From Riptortus pedestris (lineage: Eukaryota; Arthropoda; Insecta; Hemiptera; Alydidae): a stretch of 64,000 nt of DNA. Both the position numbers and the translations under genes were made by a program. Each line of letters begins with the position of its first letter. Position 1 is the stretch's first letter. Location of the stretch: positions 70,845,001 through 70,909,000 of the forward strand of contig CM032232.1 of assembly GCA_019009955.1 (NCBI GenBank). Direction: 5' to 3'. Under the pieces are notes generated by a model. It made no database searches. It worked only from the letters and a program-made list of their open reading frames with translations, and was not told where the DNA came from. Below, piece after piece: positions 47,011 through 59,507 of the stretch.

Positions 47011-47162
47011 TTTTTTTTCTTATATTGTGTAAAACGTTTTAGCAGATTTACCTTAAGCGAAATCAGCTATTGAGGTTGTTCTCATGACGGAATTTTCGAC
47101 ATTTTTCTTCAAATGTCCATTGATCCTACCTAGTAGATGACGAAAATGAGGTACGTTCAAAA

Positions 47163-47228
<66 letters not shown>

Positions 47229-47461
47229 CTGTTAACGCTCTAGTGGTCTTAATTTTTGTTTGATCGTTACCAAACTCGGAATTTAATCGTTTTATGTAAA
47301 AAGGAAGATCAAGTTCGTTAATGGCTGAAATCGGACCAGTGGGAGGGGGGGGGGTTTAGACGGGGGGATTTTTGAAAATTCAGAATATCTCCGTTATTAT
47401 GCGTCGTATCGAACTATTGTATAGAATCGATCTTATTGCAAATTAAATTTACTATTTACTT

Positions 47462-48141
47462 ACCAAGGAGGGGGGCTCCTCGAGCCCACAACCTTAAAAG
47501 CCTTTTATTTTGGTTCTATAATTTTTTTAAAATTTTTATTTCTATTGAATTATGTTTAATGAACGTTTCTTATGACACCTGTGAAAAAAAAATTAAATAC
47601 AAAAATAAAAATAAATAAAAAAAAAAGTTCGGATGGGGAAAAAAGGATGACTTTAAATTAAATATAATTTTATTCTACTGGAGGAACATATCTAAACATT
47701 GTTAGAATAAAAAGTTATCTATATCTAAGTTATTACAACATTATAATAGAATAATAATTTAAGAAAATATAATTATCAGATTCGTAATGCAATTATCGGT
47801 GCTTTTGCACAATAATTTTTTTTCCGAGTGTTTATCCAGGATGCAGCATGGACTAACTGTTCCCCTAGTTGGGAACAACCTAGAAAATCTTCTCTTTTCT
47901 AAAAAAGTACCTATCAGGAGCAATAATTATAACCATCTCAGTAATATATTTTTATATAAAAAAAATTATATGGGGAGAATATATAGATTTTTTTTTGAGA
48001 AAAAAAAAACTTGAGAAGGTTTGTGTATGTTAAAATTACATCAAAGTAATTATTATTTGAGCAATATAATTAATAACACTTGAATTACTAGTTAAAAGTA
48101 GTATTAAATATCAGTGGGCTCGAGGAGCCCCCCCCCTTGGT
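47462..48141. mobile_element. TIR element A (ACCAAGG...CCTTGGT)
   Basis: Terminal inverted repeats of about 27 bp: ACCAAGGAGGGGGGCTCCTC at the left and GAGGAGCCCCCCCCCTTGGT at the right, each with a CTCGAG-centred inner GGGCTC/GAGCCC hairpin. A direct ACTT flanks both ends (47458-47461, 48142-48145). The interior of about 620 bp is AT-rich; a 75-codon plus-strand frame at 47787-48014 has no known domain. Superfamily not established. Confidence 0.65.
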
Positions 48142-48143
48142 AC

Positions 48144-48393
48144 TTAAGTGTATAACTACCCCTTGCATTACCAAGGGGGGGGGGCTCCTCGAGCCCATAC
48201 GTCAAAAAAAAAAATGTTTCTCAACATAGAAATTTTTTTATTTAATTTTGTTGTTATGCCCTCACTCTAGGATGTTTTTCTGACGAATACATAAAATATC
48301 AAAAATATCCCATTAAAATTGGGTGATAGGGAACAAAAACAAAAAGTTGTGGGCTCGAGGAGCCCCCCCCCCCCTTGGTAGTTCTAGGGTTAA
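48144..48393. mobile_element. TIR element B (piggyBac-like MITE, TTAA-bounded)
   Basis: It shares TIRs with element A (ACCAAGGGGGGGGGCTCCTC at 48170; GAGGAGCCCCC...CCTTGGT ending 48379). Outside these lie TTAA(N6)AACTACC on the left (48144) and, inverted, TTAACCCTAGAACTACC on the right (48390-48393 TTAA). The latter is a piggyBac-style end. The interior is only about 160 bp, so it is non-autonomous. Confidence 0.6.
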
Positions 48394-48613
48394 CCGAGAT
48401 ATTTGCATCTGTATGAATGTGTGTGGTCAGCAGGAGTCGGCTACGTTCGGGACTCTCCGCCGAGAGCTAGTGCGGGCCGTAACAGTAGCTGTTCGCCCCT
48501 CGTGAATAGGTTTAGACATTCCTTACTACTACTGTTGTTATTAGGCGGATTTCTCTATTGTAAAACTTCACGTAGGGAATCTGCTTAGTTTAAGCAGCCC
48601 CTGCATGACGGAC

Positions 48614-48689
48614 TTTCTCTACAGTAGGGCCACGTCTATTAACACGAATATATTACATCAAGATTTATGTCAATTTTCATCTAGACAAG

Positions 48690-48735
<46 letters not shown>

Positions 48736-49060
48736 CCATTTTTTAAGCCATTGTAACTTTTATAAATTAACAAAAATTAATCATTTATTTAACATTCTCA
48801 AAAAAATTCTTAATTTAGCAACAAACTGCTAAAAATAAATACTACAAGTAGTATAACTGAATAAATAAATGGATACATAAAGTAAAAAAGAAAATAATAA
48901 TACAAAGTATATACATAGTGCACAGTATGATGGATAATTAATAAATAAAATCATCTTTTATTAGTGAAAAATCTGAACGTTCTCAACATTATTATATGAA
49001 CCCCGGTTTAACAGGTACACCACATTCCTGTGTCTTGAGCGCATTAACACATTTCCTTTT
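48614..49060. other. (TA)n tract and unassigned AT-rich sequence
   Basis: (TA)n at 48691-48733 without HINE-like flanks; the remainder unassigned. Confidence 0.4.
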
Positions 49061-49633
49061 AGCAGATTTCCCTTAAGGGAAATCAGCTATTGAGGTTGTA
49101 CTCATGACGGAATTTTCGAAATTTTGCTTCAAATGTCCAACGATCCTACCTAGTAGATGACGAAAATGAGGTCCGTTCAAAACTGTATATATATATTTGT
49201 CTGTTACCGCACTAGCGGTCGTAATTTTTGTTTGATCTTTACCAAACTCGATATTTAGTCGTTTTATGTAAAAAGGAAGTTCGTTAGCGGCTGAAATCAA
49301 GACAGTGGGAGGGGGGGGGGTTTAGAGGGGAGGATTTCGAAAATTCGAAATATCTCCGTTACTATACGTCGGATCGAAAAATGTTACTGAATTAATCTTA
49401 TTGCAAATTAAATTTACTATAAATATTGTTATATACATGTATTCCCTATCTTGAATATTAACCGAGATATTTGCATTTTTATTAAATTAGGGCCGATAAC
49501 GGATTTTTGAATTTCCCGCCAAAAGCTAGTTCGCCCCTTTGCCGTAACTGTTCGGCTCTCGTATGGAGATTTCTCTATTGTATAACTTCACGTGGGAAAT
49601 CTGCTTAATTTACGCAGCCCCTGCGTGATGGAC
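49061..49633 (-). mobile_element. HINE-like element 22 (full length)
   Basis: Perfect terminal palindrome, complete 3' block, only about 10 bp of TA, core with G-run (49307-49320), and GCAGCCCCTGCGTGATGGAC at 49633. It shows that a long TA tract is not a fixed feature of intact copies. Confidence 0.85.
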
Positions 49634-49779
49634 TTTATTTTCATTCAGGCTGAAGGAGTGGCATAAACTAACTCTAAAATATTGCCAAAAACAGGATCGC
49701 GTTTTCGGACTACTGTAGGAAGTAGGTGACAGTATAAAGAATTTTTTTTTTCTTTTTCAAAAAAAGTGTTGTATAAAAT

Positions 49780-49860
49780 TGCGTCACTCAGAGACTCCGC
49801 AAACTAAGAAGATGTCCTACGTGCTGGTGTGACATACTGCAGATCTTAACCCATTTAGCC
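49780..49860 (+). mobile_element. Old HINE-like 5' end fragment
   Basis: GCGTCACTCAGAGACTCCGCAAAC and ACGTGCTGGTGTGACATAC match the 5' end of the old subfamily also seen at 14.65 and 60.5 kb. Confidence 0.5.
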
Positions 49861-49989
49861 ACAGTAGCACTAAGTGGAGGTTAGTAAGTAGCATTTAACA
49901 TTAAATAATCATCCCAATTGAAATTATCAATCACCTTATTACAAATGACTTCAAATTTGATTGTATCTACCATATTTGGTTGTTACTTA

Positions 49990-50125
49990 TTAATGGCCAC
50001 TTTATGCTGCAATGGCTAATTGGAACGAGGTATCTACAGGTTAGCACCCCATTCTAGCAAGAGTGGGACTAAAGATTTTATTTAATGTGATCTACTTTAA
50101 ATAAATTCTTTTACTCACTTGGGGA
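49990..50125 (-). repeat. SINE tail copy
   Basis: GTATCTACAGGTTAGCACCC, TTCTAGCAAGAGTGGGACTAA and GATTTTATTTAATG are shared with copies at 6.4 and 23.0 kb. The tRNA-like head is not recognisable. Confidence 0.5.
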
Positions 50126-52109
50126 CCCCTAACCACCCCTAACCAATGGCTTATTTTTCACAACTAATAATCAAACCGTTTCGTTTATTTGAAATTAAGA
50201 ACTATTAAATAAATCTTATTGATCAAGAATGCCAATATTATGACATCACTAAGCACTATGTATTTAACAAAGAATTACCACTATCAAGAAGAGTATTATG
50301 ACTTATGCATTGCATTAAGAATAGGCAATGTTGATACCAATAGTGTAGGATTACCAACTTATATTATTTTGCATTTAAAATATTTTCATCATTTAACTTG
50401 TTATTTAACTACATGAATAAAAGTTTATAGTTTCGAATTTAATTCAATCAACTCCAATATTGAAACTAAGTTTTATAAATATATTAATGGAAGTCCTACA
50501 TGCTTATTTGTACAAGAGAAAGCTAGAAGATTAATCAAAACATTTATATATTATTTAGAGCCCCATAACTTCGGAAACTTCTGTCTTCTTAAGTATCGTG
50601 GAAAAAAAATCAAGCAAAACAAAAAAATAACAAACGAAACTATGAGAGCAGAACACAATTCTATAAAATAAAAAAAAAAACAAATAAAACATGACACAAC
50701 TTATACAACAAATAAGGGGTAAATAAAATTGGGCATTTGGTGGCGCTTTAATAAAATATAGGCATAAACATAATATGTTTTATATTATAATACACATTTA
50801 AATTCACACTTAAAAATTTATTCAAATATTCTTGAACTGTCTAATATTATTCAAGGAGGTATATTTAGGTAAGGTATCTCCATTCTTCTAGAACATGTTT
50901 TATTGTAAGTCCAGTGTGGAAATGAGTACTCATTAAGCAGAAAGAGTCAAATAAGTACGTCCAATACCTGGTCTTTTGAGGACATCAGGAGCTCTCCTAG
51001 AATCTACGTGTTGTCTCTTTGACCAACCTACAGCATTGCTTTTCATTTCTAGTAATATGTTCTCAGCACCTAACCAGTGTTCTTACCAGTCTTGAGTGAG
51101 ATTGTTTTTGTTATCTTGTCTGCTTGTCTGGTAGCGCCTTCATAGCTATGTCAGGAGTATTCAGTGGCTAATTTCGCGTATTATGTAATCAAAATATTTA
51201 TAGCGAATAGAAAGATATTTAATTTATTTTTTTCTGCACAATGCATTGGAAGAGACGGATTGTGTTAACAATAGATGGTAATACTTTTAGTTGATTCGGT
51301 AAATGACATTGGAAAAAGTTGAACTGCGCCAACAGAGGAATGGAAATGTGAGAGAAAGAATAGGGGTGGAGGTAGAGCCCTGGGGAGTCCCACGCCTAAT
51401 CGGTCTAGATTCACTTAAAGCAGAGTTCCACTTAATTGGGAAGAGTAATCCTGTTAGGATGAAATTGATTATCGGACTGAGGGATCTACTTCTGCTGGGA
51501 TACGTCGATGGAAGTCATGGTCTTAAGGCAAGACCGTCCGATTGGAAAGCTTGGAAATCCCACGAGTCTCTCTTGACCAGATGTCAATAATGTCCTCAAA
51601 TCCGATTCTCAACACTGTTAATTGCTACTTTTAGAAAAAACGCTGATTTCCAACTGTGTAAGACGTTTTACATCAGGCTTGTTGTTTGCAGAAGCTGAGT
51701 CTGTGTCATTCACTTTGTATACATTAAATTCAAAGGAGCTAGAATTTTCCAGTATGGGCAAAGGCTTAGGAGAAAAAATGAACAATAGTTCGTCATCCTT
51801 AGGCCTCGTAAGATATGCAGAATCCTCATCTGATGAACGACACCAAAGAGGACATCATCTCACGTTCTACTCTCATTTTCGTACCTACTTAGTAATAAAC
51901 CTATGCACACAGGAATTGGAATAAAGGCTAGAAATGAGATTAGTCTAGCAGCTTACAGTGAAAATTTCATGTGCCGGGGAGGGGTATTCTAAAAGAACGC
52001 AAAAGCACAGATATCTTCATTAGTACAGAGTGCGGCAGTATAACTTATGGAAAAAGGAAAATTATGCTGCCAGACCCTGCATTAAATTAGTTAAAGCTAA
52101 AAATTGTGT
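50126..52109. other. Long unassigned stretch
   Basis: Two plus-strand frames at 51303-51590 and 51622-51924 have fairly even amino-acid use, but no domain I recognise and no gene context. They could be decayed retroelement or exon sequence. Confidence 0.3.
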
Positions 52110-52445
52110 AATTTATGCAGATTTCCCAGCCGTTGGAATTGCACACAGGTGATTTCAACTAAAATTTTCAACAAAATTGGTTTAAACAATTTTCGGCCTA
52201 TCTCATAATAACAGAGATACTACGAAGTTTCAAAATTCCGATATACCACCATAATCTTTATTTTTGCATAAAACATTTTAATATAGAGTTTCGTAACTAT
52301 TAAACAAGAGTTGAGAGCGTCAACAGGTAAGTGTATTTATATCATTTTCAACGAACCACATTTTTGTAATCTACGAGGTAGAATCAATGGATACTTGAAT
52401 AAATTGTTGAAAATGCCTTACAAATACAAGCTCAATAGCTAAGAA
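52110..52445 (+). mobile_element. Old HINE-like element, core and 3' block
   Basis: TGCAGATTTCCC at 52119, a decayed core (ATAACAGAGATACTACGAAG; GCATAAAACATTTTAATATAG) and CAACGAACCACATTTTTGTA with AGCTCAATAGCT near the end. The terminal palindrome is lost. Confidence 0.45.
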
Positions 52446-52541
52446 TCCTTTTCGAAACGTATGAATTTACAGCTTGCCCCTTCCTAAACCAATTTCGTGC
52501 ATTAATGAGCACAATGTTTAGTTACATATGAAATGTTAATA

Positions 52542-52542
<1 letters not shown>

Positions 52543-52606
<64 letters not shown>
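52543..52606. repeat. (GT)n(TA)n microsatellite
   Basis: About 20 bp of GT followed by about 45 bp of TA. Confidence 0.95.
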
Positions 52607-52609
<3 letters not shown>

Positions 52610-52901
52610 TATATAATACTTATTTGAAAAATAAAACCAACAAATCTCAATAATTATAATTGATTACATCTGCTGATTTAATTAATTAATCTAGGGTTTC
52701 GTATACCTAGCTTAACTGTAAGGCCGACTCCAGAGTGTGTGTTGAACATGACATAAGACCTAGATGATATGCTGCTTTTAATTATTACTTTCATTCTATC
52801 AGTTTTGTAAATGTTTCCAAATATGCGAATGGTTATTGTATTATATTCACAATCATGATTCCATATAGTTCCAACTAAATAAAGCGATAATAGAATGTAA
52901 A

Positions 52902-53220
52902 AGTCCGTGACGCAAGTACTGTATAACTTAACCACATTTCCATGTACTGCAATGGCACACTGATTATGTATCTTGCTGTTCTCTATTTCGCTTGTAATAA
53001 GATGCCTATGTAAAAAAAAAAACTCCGGGGGGGGGATCATAAATAGCTTGGTTAGTATGTGTAATACATGATGAACAACAATTGTTGGACATTACTTTGT
53101 TAATAAGTTTGATTACGTGATATAACGAGATTTCTTCTATGCAAATTCTATGATCGGAAGATTACAGTTTTTGTATGATCGATTTCAAACTCAATATTTT
53201 AATTATTGAACTTCAGTATT
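52902..53220 (+). mobile_element. Old HINE-like element, 5' part
   Basis: GTCCGTGACGCAAGTACTG and ACTGCAATGGCACACTGATTAT match the old subfamily's start. The tail TTTGTATGATCGATTTCAAACTC recalls the core. The 3' limit is uncertain. Confidence 0.4.
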
Positions 53221-53815
53221 ATTGAACTTCATGAAGACAATAGAAAATACTTAGAAGATAACACAACAGCCTAAGAAAGGAACAACTATTTTAAAGTAAA
53301 GTCATTTATTAATACAGACAAATTACATGCACTTCAAATAAGAAATATACTAACGGAAAAAGTACGATAGCTTGTTTGTCTTTTGAAAGTAGCGCAATTA
53401 AAACCCCAATAATATGCATTCTGCTGATGAATGCATAAACATCTAATTAAATAGCTTTTGTGAAAGCGTACAGGTTAAAGGTATCAGAGGCAAGGTTCAT
53501 TGTACCTCAGCCAAATTGCTCCTTGATCCCATTAAAAATATTTTTATGATAATTCCTTATTTTATAACAATAAATAATAAATACTATAGAACTAAGGATG
53601 AAGATCCATTTCAAATGTGTGAGTCATTATTTTTTAAAAAATAGATAGCTGCATCTAAATTTATAACTCTCTGCCTGTTGTAAATTTGATCTCTCTCCCA
53701 GATTAAACGGCTTCATAAATACCGAGTATATATATGGTATATCCTTTCGTCTCGTGTATTATATGTTTGTCGGTGTTAAGCAAGTCTATTAATAAATTAA
53801 CATAAAAGAAAAAAA
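53221..53815. other. Unassigned sequence
   Basis: AT-rich, nothing recognised. Confidence 0.3.
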
Positions 53816-54252
53816 GTTCGTCACCAGGGGCTACGTTAACTAAGCAGATTTCCCAAGTGCATAAAGGTTCAATGAGAACAATATTTAGTATTTAGGATTC
53901 AAATAAAGTGTTTCATAATATAATAGGGTATTGTTAACTTGTAATGAGTAGGAGTGGGCGTTTACTCCTGGCCGAAAACTAAAAAATGCAAATATCTTGG
54001 TTAATATTAAAGATAGTAAAAAAAGTATATAACAACATTTATAGAACATTACATTTGCAATAAGACTGGTTCTATACAATGGTATTTCGATTAGATGCAT
54101 AGTAACGGAGATACTAAGAATTTTGAAAATTCCTCCCGTCTAATCCCCCCTCCCCGCAGTCCGATTTCTGCCATTAACGAACATGATCTTTATTTTTTCA
54201 TAAAACGTTTAAATATGAAGTTTGATAACGATCAAACATTAATTACGATCGC

Positions 54253-54302
<50 letters not shown>

Positions 54303-54376
54303 CGGTAGGATCAATGAACATTTGAGGATATTTTTCGAAATTCGAGATAGCTGATTTTCTTAAAGGAAAATCTGCT
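53816..54376 (+). mobile_element. HINE-like element 26
   Basis: 5' end GTTCGTCACCAGGGGCTACG, core with C-run (54146-54154), (TA)n 54255-54298, shortened 3' block, and a changed palindrome (GATTTTCTTAAAGGAAAATC) in which the stem is still complementary, ending CTGCT. Confidence 0.75.
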
Positions 54377-55214
54377 AAAACAACCTTAGCCAATATTTTT
54401 ATGTAATGTGTTTCGTAGAACAGTAATGTGGACTCATTTAATAAAATACAGAAAGCATATAAAGTGTTAAAAATTTAATTTTTTTAAAATACGATGTTAC
54501 TATTCTTTAAATGTTTTTCATAGTAATATTTCCTAAGGGGTATATTAAAAAAAAAGTACATCAAAGGATTCATTATTTCTGGGACCATTATTAAAGAAAA
54601 ATAGAAGCACAATGGTAGAAACAAAGAATTCGGAGACTCGAGAGAATTTTTTTTTTTCTATTTTCCATCCTTTATACTAGCTTAACAAACTTGGATAAAA
54701 GGACAGAAAAGAATGGAGATGGAAATATTTCAAATATTGTAAGAAGGGGTGAATAAACTCTTTTGAACTTGAAGAAAAAAAAAAGTCAGAAAGAGGACGG
54801 TAATAAAGAACTGATACAAAAACGATTATGTAAACTGTTAAAAAGGTGAGACTAAGTTAAATTTGTAAATGGATGTGCATTTTAAGCTGTGAACCGATCT
54901 AGGTCAGTGAAAATATCTGGCCTTAGTTCATTTCATTTCACTGCACACTTTCTTTATTTTATTTTCTTGTGTAAGTCCTGAGACTTCAATATTCTATATA
55001 TTTATATACTACAGTACACACATTTCTAGTTGATAATATTTAAGAAATGAGAGGTGTACATAATATGTAGGTGTATATTCTCAAAAAATTATTTACATCC
55101 TCTACAATACAAAACTAATATTTGGTATATATTCATTAATATTTTTAGCTAATATTCTACTTTTGCCGATTTTAACGGGCGAAGACGCGCTTAAAATATC
55201 TTATAGTCCAAAAA
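54377..55214. other. Unassigned sequence
   Basis: AT-rich, no recognised feature. Confidence 0.3.
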
Positions 55215-55700
55215 TTCCGTCACGCAGGGGCACCGTAAACTAAGCAGATTTCCCACGTGAAGTTTTACAATAGAGAAATTTCACGAGAGTCGAGCCAGTG
55301 AAGGAAACGGCCGAACTAGCTTTTGGCGGGAAAGTAACTCTCGTCCGTTAGGCGCCCCGATTTAATAAAAATGCAAATATCTCGGTTAATATTCAAGATA
55401 GAGAATAAATTTATATGACAATATTTATAGTAAATTTAATTTGCAATAAGATTGGTTCTGTACAATGTTTTGATCCGACGTATAGTAACGGAGATATTTC
55501 GAATTTTCGAAAATCCTCCCATCTAAACTCCCCCCCCCTCCCACTGGTCCGATTTCAGCCGTTAACGAACTTGATCTTTCTTTTTACATAAAACGACTAA
55601 ATATCGAGTTTGGTAACGATTAAACAAAAATTGCGACCGCTAGAGAGGTAACAGACAAATATATATATATATATACAGTTTTGAACGGAGTTCATTTGCT
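55215..55700 (+). mobile_element. HINE-like element 27 (type A), 3' block deleted
   Basis: Complete 5' end, type A module and core. A short TA tract (55660-55675) is followed by CAGTTTTGAACGGAGTTCATT, which jumps to TGCTAAAA, deleting most of the 3' block and the palindrome. Confidence 0.75.
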
Positions 55701-56735
55701 AAAATACGAAGTTAACAAAAAAATATCCATTTTTATACTATTTTTCGTTTATGTGAATAATTTTAATAATATAGTAGATAAAACTTGAAATCAGTTTGAC
55801 AGGAGTGAGATATGCTTAAGGCCTAAAGCACAAAATTACAAATAATTCTGGTAATATTAAAGTTGAAAAAAGTGTTAAAAACACTAGCTTCATTACTTTT
55901 CATCAGCTAACATCCCCTCCTTCGGACTGACGTTAAGACACAAACTTAACAAAAAGAAGCCAAATATAATACGCCCAGTCCCCCCAAACAATATTATTGT
56001 AAGTCTCATGTACTTTACATGTTTCAATCATATGTCAATAACCAAAACAAGTCAAACTTGTTATCTTGCAGCAGAAGCCGGCCAGAAACATCAGATTATA
56101 CCATAAATAACGGAATCCCTCATAAATCTTCTTACTTATAGCCAGGCTTCATTTTTTGTAGGCTTTGAGCCTCAGCTATTATCTTAAACTATTCAATGTG
56201 GACTACAGCAAGGATTCGTCTAATCCTTGCATCCATTCTTTGGAATTCCTTCTCATATCATCCTCTGCCAAATCACATCCTTTATCCTTGCCACAACTGT
56301 GTTGTGCCTGAATTCTTAATTTTCTCCTGGTACGCTCCGGTTATCTGCTCCAAGGGTTTCCTTGTCCAAAAGACAGCTACTTTTGGGCAACTCTTCGTTT
56401 TCCTTCTTCAGGATGAACCTCAGTGCTTCAGTTGTCGCATAAACCTGATAAAGTTAACAGTAGTAGTGAGGCTGAAAATTGGATCTTTTGACAAGGAGGC
56501 CTCTGGTAAAGTACAAAACAACATTTTCCTTAGCGATCGAGTAAAAATAACTTTAAAAAAAAACAGAATACACTAACTGTCGCAGATGAGTATAAAGTTC
56601 ATGGTTGCTTCGTCTGCTCAAGTCCAAATATCTTAAGTGCTTTTTTTCTCATCTTCAGGGCTCTTCAACTAAGACTAGAAGACCACTCTCCGTTTTTTGT
56701 GGTGATAGTCCACGTTTCACTATTATATTAAAAAT
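55701..56735. other. Unassigned sequence
   Basis: A 126-codon plus-strand frame at 56196-56576 has no recognisable domain. On the minus strand the same region gives broken frames. No element ends seen. Confidence 0.3.
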
Positions 56736-56871
56736 TTTATTGGCACATTTCTCTTAAGGGTTCCTTTTTTTACGTATGAATGGAGAATATGTGGTCTGAT
56801 GAGATCAAAAGTGTGTTTTATCAGTACATAGGAAATCTGCTTAGTTTTTGCAGCTCCTGCGTGACGGATTT
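56736..56871 (-). mobile_element. Old HINE-like 5' end fragment
   Basis: AAATCCGTCACGCAGGAGCTG (minus strand) at the 56871 end, plus the GATGAGATCA...TATCAGTACAT block of the old subfamily. Inner limit approximate. Confidence 0.5.
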
Positions 56872-59507
56872 TGTATCTGATTATTAGTATATTTGCCATC
56901 TAAAAGTCGAGAGCTAATCGGAGCGCTTCTGTCCCTTACGACCTTTATATCTGCTTGCTATATGTAGTTTCCCATTATTGTCCCTCCGAGTAATACGTAC
57001 AGGACACGTGGACTGGTCCAATTTCACTAGAACAAATCTTCAATTTAAGTCCTGAAAAATACCCTCCAAATACGGCTCTGCATTCCAACAACTCAAGGTG
57101 ATAGTTTAAGCTGTTGGTTAGAACCCATTTATGATTTATTAAAAATCAAGAGCAATGCTGTAATAATTTAGCTTTTTAAGCCCATGTGAAAAACAAACTG
57201 CCTTCATGAAAAACAGTTTTCATTCTCTGAAATTAAATTCACTTTCTATTCTTCAATACACGTTTATGTCCTTGGTCTCACGTGCACTGTCACTCAGTGA
57301 ATTTCCAAAGACGAATGTTTGTAGCAACAATGATAAATCCCCAGCACTCTATGGCCAGAACATTAAAATGAAACAGTTATTTTTCCCCAAACAATCGGAC
57401 GTTGAAAGTGAAATGACTAGTGTCAATGCAGACAATTCCACGCTTTTATTTTTCATATCGGAGTTAGGTATTAAGACTAAACAGTGAATCACTTACCTGA
57501 AACTGTCCCATGAAAAACGTTATCTTGCGGGCGGTGTTGAAGGAACTTGCTTAAAACTGAATACCTTTACCGCTAATGTTTATGGAATCAACACCTGCTT
57601 CTACCACAAATATCATGTAAATGTCTACATCTTTGAATCTAGAAACGTTCATATTTTAAGGAAACATATTCATACTGCGTTCGTAGTTCCAATAACCCTG
57701 TATGCAAATTTTGAAACAGTAAAAATATTGGTTTGACAAATATTTATTTTAAAGCAGGTATAGGATTATGAGTGATGCATGCAGATGGCAACACCTTTTT
57801 ATTGCATATCATAATTTCTGATGATGATTGAGGAACTAAAATAATAATGGCTAAGATATTGAAAATTTTGATTAGAATAATTAATAGTACTGAAAAAAAA
57901 AATACATTCGTTCATTATTTAGCTATCACTATACACCAGGAGACAATAACTGGGTCCGGTATCAAAATAAAATTTGATTTTGATGCCCCTATATGACAAA
58001 ACAATATTCGTTAAAATTGCTGTGTGTGCGTGAGCGCTCGCAAATGTGTGTTTGAAGGGAATAATTCTCTTCATCTGCGAGGTTTTTATGGGAAGTTCAA
58101 CGCATTTTTGAGTAATCGCCACATTAGAACAACTTAAGTGACTGGTGCTTCGATGTAGTTAATTTAAGCATTAAGATATTATTGTGGTTTTAGGCTACAC
58201 TATCAGCCTGATAATACATGATGACAGTTATAATAGAGACAGAGTGTTTTAGGAGATTTATGGATGTTATGGCGGATGTTATGGCTACAGAGATACTAGC
58301 CATTTTTGTTTTCCTGTTTCTAGAGTATCTTCATTTTGTTGAGAAACCTATTCACTGAGATAGTGACCTATTTCTTAGTTCTTAGATTTATAAAAAATGT
58401 CCAACCTGTATAAAAAAAGAGTAAATAGAACAAAATACAAAAAAAAAACTGATGTGAGCACCATAAAAATCTGGTCTTCAGCACCTAAATAATTAAATAA
58501 CAAAATGTTTTGATAAACTTCATTTAAAATTATTATATTTCAAAATATATACAGCTTTTCCGTTCCAATTTATCGAATCAAGAAATGTTATAGAACACAA
58601 TTTATAGATATTTTCCGGACACATAAAAAAAGTTATATACCAAACCAATAGAATCACAGACAGCTTTAGTTCCGCTCCTTTTAACCTTCCCTCCTCCACA
58701 TTGTAGATTTTCATCAAAATGGGAAGAGAGTGTAGAATTATTCTAAGTATGGAATTTCGACAATTTAAAGCTATTTTTTATTATGTGATGAAAGAAGCAT
58801 ATCTAAAGACGTTATGTTGAAACTACTGTAGTACCCGGATTCAGACAGGGTCAAAACGGATTATTCTGTTGAAATTTGAAAACCAAACATTTTCGAGGTT
58901 CCTATATTACTTTTACTCCGTATGAGGAAGTAAAAGTACCTTTCAATCGACGTGGGAATAAATAATTAATTGCCTTCTAAACAAAAATTTATTTTTATCC
59001 ATATCGAATCCGTTTGCGACTATTTTTGAAGTAGTTCAGCTCTTTAGTTAGTATGTTCTCTTATTATTAGAGTATAGAAATAGAGCCTAGAGAATAAATG
59101 GGATATCCAAGACACAACAGCTAGCTCTGCAAAGGCTGTTTTGTAGAAAACGTTCTCCTAACCCAGTAGTCTAGAGGATAATGTAGACCAGCAGAGATTG
59201 GCCGGAGGGGAACTAACGGGATAACCTATTCACCACTAAGAACCTCCTCAAAACATATCTAAGCAATGGATCATTAGATTCTTATCAGGAAATGTCTACT
59301 GATAACACACCCTCCTTGGGACTGCTTCAATATCTACAATTTATAATAATAATTGATAGAATTTAAAATAATTGAGTTTATTAGAATAAAAAGTCCACTT
59401 GTACATTTTTATCATATTTGGATCCAGAGAAAAGTAATCTTTAAAAATAATAAGGCGCTTATACTTACAATAAACATTTTTATTCCACTACTAACGTTTA
59501 ACCCTGG
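56872..59507. other. Long unassigned stretch
   Basis: A 93-codon plus-strand frame at 57206-57487 is not low-complexity but matches no family I know. A hairpin-forming palindrome TACTTTTACTCCGTATGAGG / AAGTAAAAGTA lies at about 58910-58941. Otherwise nothing. Confidence 0.3.

Larger units (their letters stand above)
47041..48613 (-). mobile_element. HINE-like element 21 (type B), interrupted by TIR elements A and B
   Basis: It starts 30 bp after element 20 on the same strand. 3' block, (TA)n at 47166-47224, G-run 47343-47355, and core up to AAATTTACTAT (about 47455). The element resumes at 48390 with TTAACCGAGATATTTGCATC, the type B module and GCAGCCCCTGCATGACGGAC. About 35 bp of core between the two halves is missing or unrecognisable. 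Confidence 0.75.

Noticed and set aside
51303..51924. Two consecutive plus-strand frames as a possible gene
   Set aside because: No domain, no splice or promoter signal and no homology that I can state; left as unassigned.
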